64,000 nucleotides of DNA. Source: Motiliproteus sp. SC1-56. GTDB lineage: Bacteria; Pseudomonadota; Gammaproteobacteria; Pseudomonadales; Balneatricaceae. The stretch covers positions 62,001-126,000 of the forward strand of contig NZ_JAEMGS010000006.1 of assembly GCF_017309075.1 (NCBI RefSeq), given 5' to 3'. Shown here piece by piece: positions 29,201 to 36,666 of this stretch. Every line of letters starts with the position of its first letter. Within the stretch, counting starts at the first letter, position 1. The position numbers were made by a program, and so were the translations under genes. Below the pieces are notes generated by a model. That model made no database searches and was not told the origin of the DNA. It saw nothing but the letters and a program-made list of their open reading frames with translations.

Positions 29201-29555
29201 GCAGCCGCCGTCGGCGCTGCACCCCACCATCGGCGTCCACACCCCTCTGGTGTTCGATCTGATCGACACCTGGAACGGCAAATCCATCGGCGGCTGCACC
29301 TACCACGTCAGCCACCCCGGGGGGCGCAGTTACGAAACCCTCCCGGTCAATGCCTTTGAAGCCGAATCCCGCCGTATCAACCGCTTCTGGGACTTCAACC
29401 ACTCCCCCGGTACCTTCACCGGACGGCCCGCATTCGACGCCCTGCGTGAGTTTTTTCCCAACCAGCAAGCGCCCAGGCCCATGGCGCCGCCCCCGGAGCA
29501 GCCGACCGACGAATTTCCCCACACCCTCGACCTCAGGCGGCGACTGGAATGCTGA
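26223..29555 (+). CDS. Transglutaminase-like plus DUF2126 fusion protein
   Basis: A 1110-residue two-part protein. Residues 1-250: bacterial transglutaminase-like N-domain and papain-fold core with a full triad C180 (KRGSCRDTGW), H229 (DLHAWCEV) and D245 (GLDPTSG). Residues about 310-1100: DUF2126, starting at RLTQGGEPTFVSIDD and containing GTGGGNHITLGA and EVNIHPANNW, a region with GCS2/amidoligase-like character. It could cut or transfer acyl groups with one half and ligate with the other. No signal peptide, so cytoplasmic. The length is normal for the fused family. Confidence 0.87.
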   Translation: MTIRAALHHITDYRFDRQVKLSPHTIRLRPAPHSRTPIRGYSLKVSPANHFLNWQQDPFGNFMARLVFPEKTDHLRVEVEVIADMTVINPFDFFLEEHAQEFPFTYNEELKKELQPYLEVVDKGPLITDWVASVSRTPTPTIDFLVAINQRLEQEIGYNIRMEPGVQSSEQTLTLKRGSCRDTGWLLVQILRHLGLAARFASGYLVQLTADVKALDGPSGPEADFTDLHAWCEVFLPGAGWVGLDPTSGLFAGEGHIPLACTPSPSSAAPIDGYSDECEVTFSHHNEVLRIHEDPRVTKPYSDEAWQQINALGAMTDADLQRLDVRLTQGGEPTFVSIDDMDSAQWNTAALGDDKLRLAKDLLLRLRDRFAPQGLLHYGQGKWYPGEEIPRWALGCFWRRDGQPLWRDNSLVARVDRDYGVDIARARAFAERLAQQAGLEADYLIPAYEDSLYYIWKEQSLPENIDPLKAGIKDGLERRKLAQLLTQGLDEPVGFCLPLGWNYHTQHWRSGPWPLRRDTLTLIPGDSPLGLRLPLESLPWVTEKKRPRAAPRDPFEAEQPLPATGASAAAARHDAKDPVSQDNEEVVRTALCIEPRHGRLYLFLPPMDHLEHYVALVELIENTAAALDLPVVIEGYEPPRDPRLVNFKVTPDPGVIEVNIHPANNWPDLVDLTEALYEEARQARLGTEKFMLDGRHTGTGGGNHITLGAATAPDSPFLRRPDLLRSLVTYWQHHPGLSYLFSGMFIGPTSQAPRVDEGREEMLYELEVAFAEMPDGLVDKPWLVDRLMRNLLVDITGNTHRSEFCIDKLYAPGSAAGRQGLLEFRGFEMPPHPRMALVQALLLRCLIARFWQTPYHKPLVRWGTELHDRFMLPHFVWRDLREVVHELQAAGYPFQLDWLAPFEEFRFPHYGSTQIDDMRIEVRWAIEPWHVLGEEVSSFGTARYVDSSVERLQVKLQGLTAERFVLACNGRRVPLRPTGRHGEYVAGVRYRAWQPPSALHPTIGVHTPLVFDLIDTWNGKSIGGCTYHVSHPGGRSYETLPVNAFEAESRRINRFWDFNHSPGTFTGRPAFDALREFFPNQQAPRPMAPPPEQPTDEFPHTLDLRRRLEC

Positions 29556-29562
29556 GGTGGCC

Positions 29563-29616
29563 ATGGCATACAATCCCCCCACCTCCTACCTGATCGGACT
29601 CCGCCCCGATGGATAA
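29563..29616 (+). CDS. Possible 17-residue leader peptide coupled to the next gene
   Basis: ATG at 29563, just after GAGGTGG, opens 17 codons whose TAA (29614-29616) overlaps the start region of the following gene (ATG 29609). The downstream gene lacks a visible Shine-Dalgarno of its own. Termination-reinitiation from this mini-ORF would explain how it is translated. Only position and signals support this; the peptide itself is unremarkable. Confidence 0.35.
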   Translation: MAYNPPTSYLIGLRPDG

Positions 29617-32161
29617 CCCGGCTCCCATGGTTGATGCGCTGACCTATCAACCCAGCGACAGCGGCTACGACGAAGCCTACGGCAGTCAGTCGCAACCGCT
29701 AAGGCACTGGCAGTACCTGCTCGACGGGCTCCAGGCGCTGGGGCCGCAAGGCATTCGCGAACGCCAGCACAAAGCCGACCGCATCCTGCGCGATGACGGG
29801 GCCAGCTATAACAGCGGCCACCCCAGCACCAGCCAGACCTGGCCTCTGGACCCGGTCCCGATGGTGCTGGAAAGTGAAGAGTGGAGCAATCTCGAGGCCG
29901 GTTTGCTGGAGCGGGCGGAACTGCTGGACCTGATGCTCAAGGACTTCTACGGGGAGCGTTCGCTGATCCGCCACGGAATCCTGCCACCGGAGCTGCTGTA
30001 CAGCCACCCCGGCTTTCTGAGGGCCTGCCAGGGTATCCAGCTGCCGGGGGAGCACCAGCTGCTGTTCTACGCCGCCGACATGATCCGCGACCAGAACGGC
30101 AGCCCGCTGGTGGTCAGCGACCGCACCCAGGCCCCCAGCGGCGCCGGCTACGCCCTGGAAAACCGCACCGTCATGTCGCGGGTGCTTCCCTCGCTGTTTA
30201 GGGACAGCCACGTTCATCGCCTTTCCCTGTTTTTTCAAGCGTTTCGACTCAAACTCAACCAAATCGCCAGCCAGATCACCGATGATGTACCGCGCATCGT
30301 CATCCTGACCCCCGGCTCACTCAACGAAACCTATTTCGAGCACGGTTACCTGGCCAACTACCTTGGGTTTCCACTGGTCCAAGGCAGCGACCTGCAGGTT
30401 AGTAACGGCTACCTGTGGATGAAATCTCTCGGCGGTCTGGAACGGGTGGACCTGGTACTGCGCCGGGTCGACGATTTCTACTGCGACCCGGTTGAGCTCA
30501 AGGCCGACTCACACCTGGGCGTCCCGGGGCTGCTGGAGGTGGCCCGGGCCGGGCGCGTGGTGATCGCCAACCCGCTGGGGTCCGGGGTGCTCGAGAACCC
30601 GGCGCTGGTGCGTTACCTGCCCCAGGTCAGCGAGCATTTCCTGGGCCGGGAGCTGCGCCTGGCCTCGATCCCCACCTACTGGTGCGGCATTCCCCAGGAC
30701 ATGGCCTACGTGATCGAAAACCTCGAGCGATTGGTGATCAAACCCTGTTTCCGTGGCAGCCGCGAGGAGACCATTTTCGGACACCGACTCAGTACCGAAG
30801 AGCGGGAACAGCTGATTGCTCAAATCCGCCGCCATCCCATGCACATGGCGGCGCAGGAATTTATCCGCCCTTCTCTCGCCCCCGCTTGGCACCAGGGCGA
30901 ACTTCGCCCGCGCCCGGCCCTGCTGCGCAGCTTCGCCGTCGCCAGCCAGGCGTCCTACAGCGTGATGCCCGGTGGCCTGACCCGGGCCGGCAAGACTCCC
31001 GATTCGCTCAACATCAGCAACCGCGAAGGGGCCGTCAGCAAGGACACCTGGATCATCGCCTCAGAGCCGGAGAAGCAGCTCACCCTGCGCGAAGTCGAGC
31101 CTCGCACGATGCTCCCGGCGAGCGGGCGCACCGCGGTATTCCCCTGCCGGGTGGTGGAGAACCTGTTCTGGATGGGGCGCTACGCCGAACGCACCGAGTC
31201 GGCCCTGCGCCTGCTGCGCACCGTTTTCGTCCAGCTCAACAGCACCTATGAGATGCCTCAGGAGAGCCGCAGGCTGCTGCTGCGGGCGGTCACCGAGCTG
31301 ACCACTACCTACCCCGGCTTCACCCTGGTAGACCCGGACCTAGTGAGCGAACCCGAGGCCGAGCTGCTGGCGGTGGTGCTCGACGGCGAGCGGGTCGGCA
31401 GCGTCACCGCCAACCTGAACGCCTTCAGCAGCTGCGCCGACCAGGTCCGGGAGATGCTGTCGGCGGACACCCAGCGCCTGATCAATGACCTGCGCGACCA
31501 ACTGGGAGAGCTCTCGGTCTCGCTGCAGCCAGGGCTCGCCTCGGCCCCCGAGGAAGCCCTCGACCCGCTGGTCACCTCGCTGCTGGCGCTTTCCGGGCTT
31601 TGGCACGAAAGCATGGTGCGCGGCCTGGGATGGCGTTTCATGGACCTGGGACGGCGCGTCGAGAAAGCGCTGCAAACCGTCCGCCTGCTGCGGGCGGCGC
31701 TGGTCCAGGGACTGCCGGAGGCGCAGCAGGTCTGGGTACTGGAATCCATCCTGATGAGCCTGGAAACCCTGATGACCTTCCGCCGGCGTTCGCGTAGCGG
31801 CAACGACCTGGTGCGTGGCCTGGAGCTATTGCTCTATGATGGCGGCAACCCGCGCTCGGTATACCACCAGTTGACCCTGGTGCAGGAGCACTTGGCGGAA
31901 CTGCCGGCGGCAGCCCACGGCAGCGGCCTGGCACCCGAGGACCGGCTTATCCTTGAAGCCGCCACCTCGATCCAGCTCAGCGAGCCTGAGCAGCTGGCCG
32001 CCGAGGATCCGGAAAACGGCCAGCGTGGCGCGCTCGACCAGCTCCTGGCGCGGCTGCAGCATCTGCTGGAGGAGACCTCGACCCAGATCAGCGGCAAGTA
32101 CTTCGATCAGGTCAAAGTCCACCACCAGCTCGTACGCACCAGTTGGGATGAAGCGCTATGA
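29609..32161 (+). CDS. CP-ATP-grasp type 2 and alpha-E fusion protein
   Basis: An 850-residue fusion: N-terminal CP-ATP-grasp (about 80-500) and C-terminal alpha-E (about 505-845, opening VVENLFWMGRYAERTESALRLL). It repeats in one chain what the first two genes of the cluster encode separately. In the ATP-grasp half the counterpart of E166-D167-N168 reads S170-D171-R172, and the Gly loop after IKP reads CFRGSREE, so metal and nucleotide binding may differ or be lost, while the C-terminal GGLTR and SKDTW signatures remain. It may be a distinct-specificity ligase or a scaffold. A second in-frame Met lies at 29627. It overlaps the next gene by ATGA. Confidence 0.87.
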   Translation: MDNPAPMVDALTYQPSDSGYDEAYGSQSQPLRHWQYLLDGLQALGPQGIRERQHKADRILRDDGASYNSGHPSTSQTWPLDPVPMVLESEEWSNLEAGLLERAELLDLMLKDFYGERSLIRHGILPPELLYSHPGFLRACQGIQLPGEHQLLFYAADMIRDQNGSPLVVSDRTQAPSGAGYALENRTVMSRVLPSLFRDSHVHRLSLFFQAFRLKLNQIASQITDDVPRIVILTPGSLNETYFEHGYLANYLGFPLVQGSDLQVSNGYLWMKSLGGLERVDLVLRRVDDFYCDPVELKADSHLGVPGLLEVARAGRVVIANPLGSGVLENPALVRYLPQVSEHFLGRELRLASIPTYWCGIPQDMAYVIENLERLVIKPCFRGSREETIFGHRLSTEEREQLIAQIRRHPMHMAAQEFIRPSLAPAWHQGELRPRPALLRSFAVASQASYSVMPGGLTRAGKTPDSLNISNREGAVSKDTWIIASEPEKQLTLREVEPRTMLPASGRTAVFPCRVVENLFWMGRYAERTESALRLLRTVFVQLNSTYEMPQESRRLLLRAVTELTTTYPGFTLVDPDLVSEPEAELLAVVLDGERVGSVTANLNAFSSCADQVREMLSADTQRLINDLRDQLGELSVSLQPGLASAPEEALDPLVTSLLALSGLWHESMVRGLGWRFMDLGRRVEKALQTVRLLRAALVQGLPEAQQVWVLESILMSLETLMTFRRRSRSGNDLVRGLELLLYDGGNPRSVYHQLTLVQEHLAELPAAAHGSGLAPEDRLILEAATSIQLSEPEQLAAEDPENGQRGALDQLLARLQHLLEETSTQISGKYFDQVKVHHQLVRTSWDEAL

Positions 32162-33078
32162 TCTACCGCGTCCGCCACGTTACCCACTACGAGTACGAGA
32201 AGCCGGTGAGCCTTTGCTACAACATGGCCTACCTGCTGCCCCGGAGCACTCCCTACCAGAACTGCCTGACCAGCCAGATCCGCATCAACCCGAGCCAGTC
32301 CCAGGGTCGCCGCCGAACGGATTATTTCGGCAACACCGTTTATCACTTTTCCCTGGAGCAGCCCCACTCGGAGCTGGTCGTCGATGTCACCAGCGAAGTG
32401 CTGATCCTGGACAGCAAATATGCCCGCAACCTGGAGCTCGACCTGGAGTTCGGCGTTACCTGCGGTCAGGCCCTGGTACAACTTCAGCAGAGTCGGGACC
32501 CGGAACTGCTGGAAGCCCGCGAGTTCGTGCTGGACTCCCCCCTGGTGCGGGCCGCCCCGGAGTTGCGCGACTACGCCCGCCACTCCTTCGGTCGCGATCG
32601 CCCCCTGCTCTCGGCGGTCCGGGAGCTGACCCGGCGCATCTACACCGACTTCACCTACGACCCCGAATCAACCACCGTGGCGACCCCTTTAAGCGACGTG
32701 CTGAAAAAGCGGGCGGGGGTCTGTCAGGACTTTGCCCACCTGGCGATCGGCTGCCTCCGCTCCCTGGGCTTTCCGGCCCGCTATATCAGCGGCTACCTGG
32801 AAACACAGCCGCCACCGGGCCAGGAGAAACTGGTCGGCAGCGACGCCTCCCACGCCTGGTTCGCCGTCTTGCTCCCCGGCGAAGGCTGGCTGGAGTTCGA
32901 TCCCACCAACGACAAGATGCCCGCCGAACACCACATCACCACCGCCTGGGGGCGGGACTACGGCGACGTATCCCCCCTCAAGGGGGTCTTCTTCGACGGT
33001 GGCGAGAGCCAGAAACTCAAGGTCTCGGTGGATGTGGAGAACCTGCAGGGGCAGATGCCCCTGGCCGGCACCTATTAG
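32158..33078 (+). CDS. Transglutaminase-like cysteine protease family protein
   Basis: A 306-residue stand-alone bacterial transglutaminase-like protein, last of the cluster. The N-domain opens IYRVRHVTHYEYEKPV; the core has the full triad C189 (AGVCQDFAHL), H232 (ASHAWFAV) and D248 (LEFDPTND). It has no signal peptide. It probably hydrolyses or transfers on the same substrate class as the ATP-grasp partners, as proposed for the family. It is the second transglutaminase in the operon and matches the shorter, DUF2126-free type. Confidence 0.88.
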   Translation: MIYRVRHVTHYEYEKPVSLCYNMAYLLPRSTPYQNCLTSQIRINPSQSQGRRRTDYFGNTVYHFSLEQPHSELVVDVTSEVLILDSKYARNLELDLEFGVTCGQALVQLQQSRDPELLEAREFVLDSPLVRAAPELRDYARHSFGRDRPLLSAVRELTRRIYTDFTYDPESTTVATPLSDVLKKRAGVCQDFAHLAIGCLRSLGFPARYISGYLETQPPPGQEKLVGSDASHAWFAVLLPGEGWLEFDPTNDKMPAEHHITTAWGRDYGDVSPLKGVFFDGGESQKLKVSVDVENLQGQMPLAGTY

Positions 33079-33184
33079 TTAGTCGCCGGGAGCGCGGCAT
33101 CGGGTTGTCAGGCGCGCTACGACCAAAGCCCCGCTTCAGCGCGTCCCCACACCATGCTAGAGTCCGTCGGAACGCTGATTCAAT

Positions 33185-33276
33185 GGGTTAGGCGGGATAC
33201 CCTGGGCCACAGCCCGGGCTGCTCCCGACTGTTTAACCCCGATAGCGCAGATCACCCCGCCCGGAATGGTCCGGGC
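33185..33276 (+). promoter_or_regulatory. Structured leader upstream of serA (candidate cis-regulatory RNA)
   Basis: Nested helices can form: GGGTTA (33185-33190) with TAACCC (33234-33239), CGGGA (33193-33197) with TCCCG (33223-33227), and CCC-T-GGGC with GCCC-GGG (33200-33218) capped by CACA. A second perfect hairpin follows at 33259-33276 (GCCCGGA-ATGG-TCCGGGC), ending 40 bases before the ATG. I know no riboswitch with this form. The stretch lies in the 238-base gap between the transglutaminase gene and serA, so it may be a leader sensing serine or a related metabolite. Confidence 0.45.
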
Positions 33277-33316
33277 CGAGGGTTCCAGCCACCCAGCCGG
33301 AAATGGACACCGCACC

Positions 33317-34480
33317 ATGTACCAGATCAGAACCTACAACGCGATCTCCGTGAAGGGGCTTGAGCGTTTTCCCCGGGATCGTTATGAAATCGCCAGCGAG
33401 CTCCCCCACCCCGATGCCTTTATGCTGCGCAGCCAAAAACTGCATGAAGTGGAGTTCCCCGACACGCTGAAGGCGATCGGCCGCGCCGGGGCCGGGGTCA
33501 ACAATATTCCCCTGGCCCGTGCCACCGAGGCGGGCATCGTGGTGTTCAACGCCCCCGGGGCCAACGCCAACGCGGTGAAGGAGCTGGTGCTGGCAGGCAT
33601 GCTGCTCGGGGCCAGGGACGTGTACCAGGGAATGAAATACGTCGATACCCTGGCGCCGCAGGAGGGGCTGGATCCGCTGCTGGAAAAAGAGAAGAAACGC
33701 TTCGCCGGCACCGAGTTAAGCGGTAAGACCCTGGGCGTAGTCGGGCTTGGCAATATCGGCTCTCTGGTCGCCAACATGGGCCTGGCGCTGGGGATGAACG
33801 TCGTTGGCTACGACCCGGCCATCTCCGTGGAAGCAGCCTGGCGGCTCTCCAGCCAGGTGCAGAAGATGGACAACCTCAGCAGCCTCTTCACCCGCTGTGA
33901 TTACATCAGCCTACACCTGCCGGCCCTGGATGCCACCCGCGGACTGGTCAACGACGCCCTCCTGGGGTGCCTCAGGGAAGGGGCGGTGCTGCTCAACTTC
34001 GCCCGCGGGGAGATCGTCGACGAAGCCTCTCTGCTGCGTGCGCTGGAAGGGGAGAAGCTGCGCCGCTACGTCTCGGACTTTCCCGCCAACGCCACCCTGG
34101 GACACCCCAAGGTGCTACAGATGCCACACATCGGCGCCAGCACCCAGGAGGCCGAAGAGAACTGCGCGGTCATGGTCGCCGATCAGCTGATCGACTTCCT
34201 GGAAAACGGAAATATCCGTAACTCGGTGAACTTCCCCCACATCGCCCTGGCACGGACCACCCCGGTGCGTCTGACCATTACCAACCGCAACGTGCCCAAG
34301 GTATTGGGACGAATCACGGCCATCATCGCCGACCACGAAATCAACATCGTCGACATGCTCAACAAGAGCCGTGATGACCTCGCGTACAACATCATCGACC
34401 TGGCCGCCATGCCCGGCGAGGACTCACTCAACGCCCTCAACGCGATTGAGGAGGTGATCAACGTCCGGGTGATCGCCTGA
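33317..34480 (+). CDS. serA: D-3-phosphoglycerate dehydrogenase with ACT domain
   Basis: First step of serine synthesis: 3-phosphoglycerate to 3-phosphohydroxypyruvate with NAD+. In 387 residues: catalytic domain with AIGRAGAGVNNIP, NAD-binding motif GVVGLGNIGSLVA, the catalytic Arg/Glu/His series (FARGEIVDE and PHIGASTQEAEEN) and a C-terminal ACT domain (about 315-385, ending NAIEEVINVRVIA) for allosteric control by serine. I start at ATG 33317 (MYQIRTYN); an in-frame ATG at 33266 lies inside the leader hairpin loop and adds 17 unconserved residues. No strong Shine-Dalgarno is seen. Confidence 0.92.
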   Translation: MYQIRTYNAISVKGLERFPRDRYEIASELPHPDAFMLRSQKLHEVEFPDTLKAIGRAGAGVNNIPLARATEAGIVVFNAPGANANAVKELVLAGMLLGARDVYQGMKYVDTLAPQEGLDPLLEKEKKRFAGTELSGKTLGVVGLGNIGSLVANMGLALGMNVVGYDPAISVEAAWRLSSQVQKMDNLSSLFTRCDYISLHLPALDATRGLVNDALLGCLREGAVLLNFARGEIVDEASLLRALEGEKLRRYVSDFPANATLGHPKVLQMPHIGASTQEAEENCAVMVADQLIDFLENGNIRNSVNFPHIALARTTPVRLTITNRNVPKVLGRITAIIADHEINIVDMLNKSRDDLAYNIIDLAAMPGEDSLNALNAIEEVINVRVIA

Positions 34481-34492
34481 GCTCGACGTTCC

Positions 34493-34520
34493 TGAGAAGG
34501 GCAGGACCCCGCCCTTCTCA
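34493..34520 (+). terminator. Strong hairpin directly after serA
   Basis: TGAGAAGGGC pairs perfectly with GCCCTTCTCA (10 bp, 8-base loop), starting 13 bases after the serA stop. The following sequence has only a weak T content (ACCTTTAGG), so termination may be partial or Rho-aided. Confidence 0.6.
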
Positions 34521-34631
34521 CCTTTAGGCCCCCAGCCCTTCCGCCCCTGCCAACGCCTCAGCCCGGGAGGGCAACCGGCCATTTTCTGGTATTCTCTAGG
34601 CGAGGTTTCAAGGTACTCAGGAGTCCGTTCG

Positions 34632-36206
34632 ATGCCCTTTAGTACAGCCTTTTTCTCTTCACACGGCGGTGCCGCCAAACCCTGGTTGGCCTTGACGGCG
34701 GCGCTCCTGGTGTTGACTGGCTGCTCCACCAATCCCGTCACCGGCGCCCAGGAGCTGGCCCTGGTTTCCAAATCCCAGGAACTGGATATCGGCGCCCAGC
34801 AGTACAGCCCCTCCCGCCAGGCCCAGGGCGGTGATTACCAGGCTGACCCGGGTGTTGAGGCCTACGTTCAGGCGGTCGGGCAGCGGCTGGCGGCCGTCAG
34901 CGATCGGGACCTCCCTTACGAGTTCCGGGTCATCAACAATTCGGTGCCCAACGCCTGGGCCCTGCCCGGCGGTAAAATCGCCGTCAACCGGGGGCTTTTG
35001 ACGGAGCTCAACTCGGAGGCGGAGCTCGCCGCCGTCCTTGGCCACGAAATCGTTCACGCCGCGGCACGCCATGGGGCCCAGAGCATGCAGCGGGGACTGT
35101 TGCTCCAGGGCGCCGTGATGGGAACGGTACTGGCCACCCGCAACAGCGACTACGGGCAACTGGCGGCGCTCGGCGCCGGCATCGGAAGTCAGCTGATCAA
35201 CACCCGTTATGGCCGCGATGCCGAGCGCGAGTCAGACCGCTACGGCATGCAGTACATGTCCAGGGCAGGCTACGATCCCCAGGGCGCGGTCGAGTTGCAG
35301 GAGACGTTCGTGCGCCTGGCGGGAGAGCAGCGCAACGACTGGCTGCAAGGACTGTTCGCCAGCCACCCGCCCAGCACCGAGCGGGTTCAGAACAATCGCA
35401 CATTCGCCGCCACGCTGCCCGCCGGCGGCGAGGTGGGCCGCGAGCGGTACCTGGAGAAGACGGCTCGTCTGCGCAAGGCCAAACCGGCTTACCAGGCCTA
35501 CGACGAGGGGCGCAAGGCGCTGGCCGAAGGCAACCGCGAGCAGGCCCGGCGTTTGGCGAACAAGGCACTTGCCATCGAACCGCGCGAAGCGCAGTTCCAC
35601 GCCTTGCTGGGAGACATTGCCCTGGCCGAGGACGATTTCTCCACGGCGCTTGGCCAGTACGACAAGGCCATTAGCCTCAATGGCAACTACTTTTATTACC
35701 CCCTGCAGCGGGGCCGCGCCCATGCCCGCCTCGACCATCCGGACGCGGCCCGCCGGGATCTGGAATTGAGCCTGAAGCTGCTGCCCTCGGCTGCAGCCCT
35801 GAACATACTGGGCGACCTGGCCCGGGGTTCTGGTGACCTGGAGAGGGCCAAGGCTTACTACACCAAAGCGGCGGGTAGCGACAGTCCGGACGGCAAGGCA
35901 GCGCTCAACGCCTTGCTGGAAACCGACCTGCCGGAAAACCCCCAGAACTATTTAAAGCTCAGTGGCGTGCAGGGGCGGGACGGGCAGTGGCTGTTACGGC
36001 TGAGCAACCCCACCCCCCGGGACGTCAGCCTAGTGGTGCTTGAACTTGCCTACCCCGACGGCCGCGGCGGATTCAATCGCCGAGAAGTGCGTTACGAGCA
36101 GCCCCTGCCCGCTGGCGAGAGCCGGGTGCTGGCCACCGGAGTGAACGTGGCAGGCGCCGCAAGGGACTACCGCAGCCGCCTGCTCAAGGCCCAGCTGAGC
36201 CGATGA
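34632..36206 (+). CDS. M48 family metalloprotease lipoprotein with TPR repeats (BepA-like)
   Basis: A 524-residue envelope zinc protease. An N-terminal signal with lipobox LLVLTGC (Cys near residue 30) is followed by the peptidase with zinc motif HEIVH in LGHEIVHAAARHG and a downstream Glu ligand region ERESDRYGMQYM. Helical TPR-like repeats cover about 290-430, then a C-terminal beta domain. The layout resembles BepA/YfgC, which supports outer-membrane protein assembly and LptD maturation, but the lipobox and the extra C-terminal domain differ from periplasmic BepA. AGGAG lies 8 bases before the ATG. It overlaps the next gene by ATGA. Confidence 0.88.
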   Translation: MPFSTAFFSSHGGAAKPWLALTAALLVLTGCSTNPVTGAQELALVSKSQELDIGAQQYSPSRQAQGGDYQADPGVEAYVQAVGQRLAAVSDRDLPYEFRVINNSVPNAWALPGGKIAVNRGLLTELNSEAELAAVLGHEIVHAAARHGAQSMQRGLLLQGAVMGTVLATRNSDYGQLAALGAGIGSQLINTRYGRDAERESDRYGMQYMSRAGYDPQGAVELQETFVRLAGEQRNDWLQGLFASHPPSTERVQNNRTFAATLPAGGEVGRERYLEKTARLRKAKPAYQAYDEGRKALAEGNREQARRLANKALAIEPREAQFHALLGDIALAEDDFSTALGQYDKAISLNGNYFYYPLQRGRAHARLDHPDAARRDLELSLKLLPSAAALNILGDLARGSGDLERAKAYYTKAAGSDSPDGKAALNALLETDLPENPQNYLKLSGVQGRDGQWLLRLSNPTPRDVSLVVLELAYPDGRGGFNRREVRYEQPLPAGESRVLATGVNVAGAARDYRSRLLKAQLSR

Positions 36207-36613
36207 AGCGCCCTTTTAGCCTTGGCGTCCACCTCTCCTCGGGCTCGCTACTCTACGCCCTGGCCGGAGGGGCTGACACTTGGCTGACCCTGCTGGGTAC
36301 GGCCCCCTCGCTGGCGCTGGAGGCCAATCCGTTGCTGCGCCAGAGCATGCAGGTCCTGGGGCCGCTCAATGGGATTCTGGTGGTCAAGGGTGCCGTGTTG
36401 ATCGCGGTCGTCATCTTCGCCGTCGCGGTTTACCGGAGCATCGACCGGGGCGCAGCCTGGGTCTACTACCTAGCGGTATTCCCCCTCTCTCGGCGCTGGA
36501 TGCACGCCGCCCCCCGGCACTGGCTCAGCGTGGTACCCCTGTATGCCGTCGCCCTGGCCCAGGCCGCCGCGGCCCTGCTCTGGTGGCGGTTGCTGCAACC
36601 CGGTTTGGCATAG
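36203..36613 (+). CDS. Hypothetical membrane protein
   Basis: 136 residues with about four hydrophobic segments (near 15-32, 52-78, 86-97 and 111-130). It starts within the stop of the M48 protease gene (ATGA), so the two are probably co-translated. The conserved-looking LALEANPLLRQ and a C-terminal WWRLLQP are visible. It resembles short DUF5658-like membrane proteins only in general layout. Function unknown. Confidence 0.65.
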   Translation: MKRPFSLGVHLSSGSLLYALAGGADTWLTLLGTAPSLALEANPLLRQSMQVLGPLNGILVVKGAVLIAVVIFAVAVYRSIDRGAAWVYYLAVFPLSRRWMHAAPRHWLSVVPLYAVALAQAAAALLWWRLLQPGLA

Positions 36614-36666
36614 CCGGTGTTCCCCATTAGACTGTTCGGCTCTTCCAAAGCCCGCACACCGTTCTG

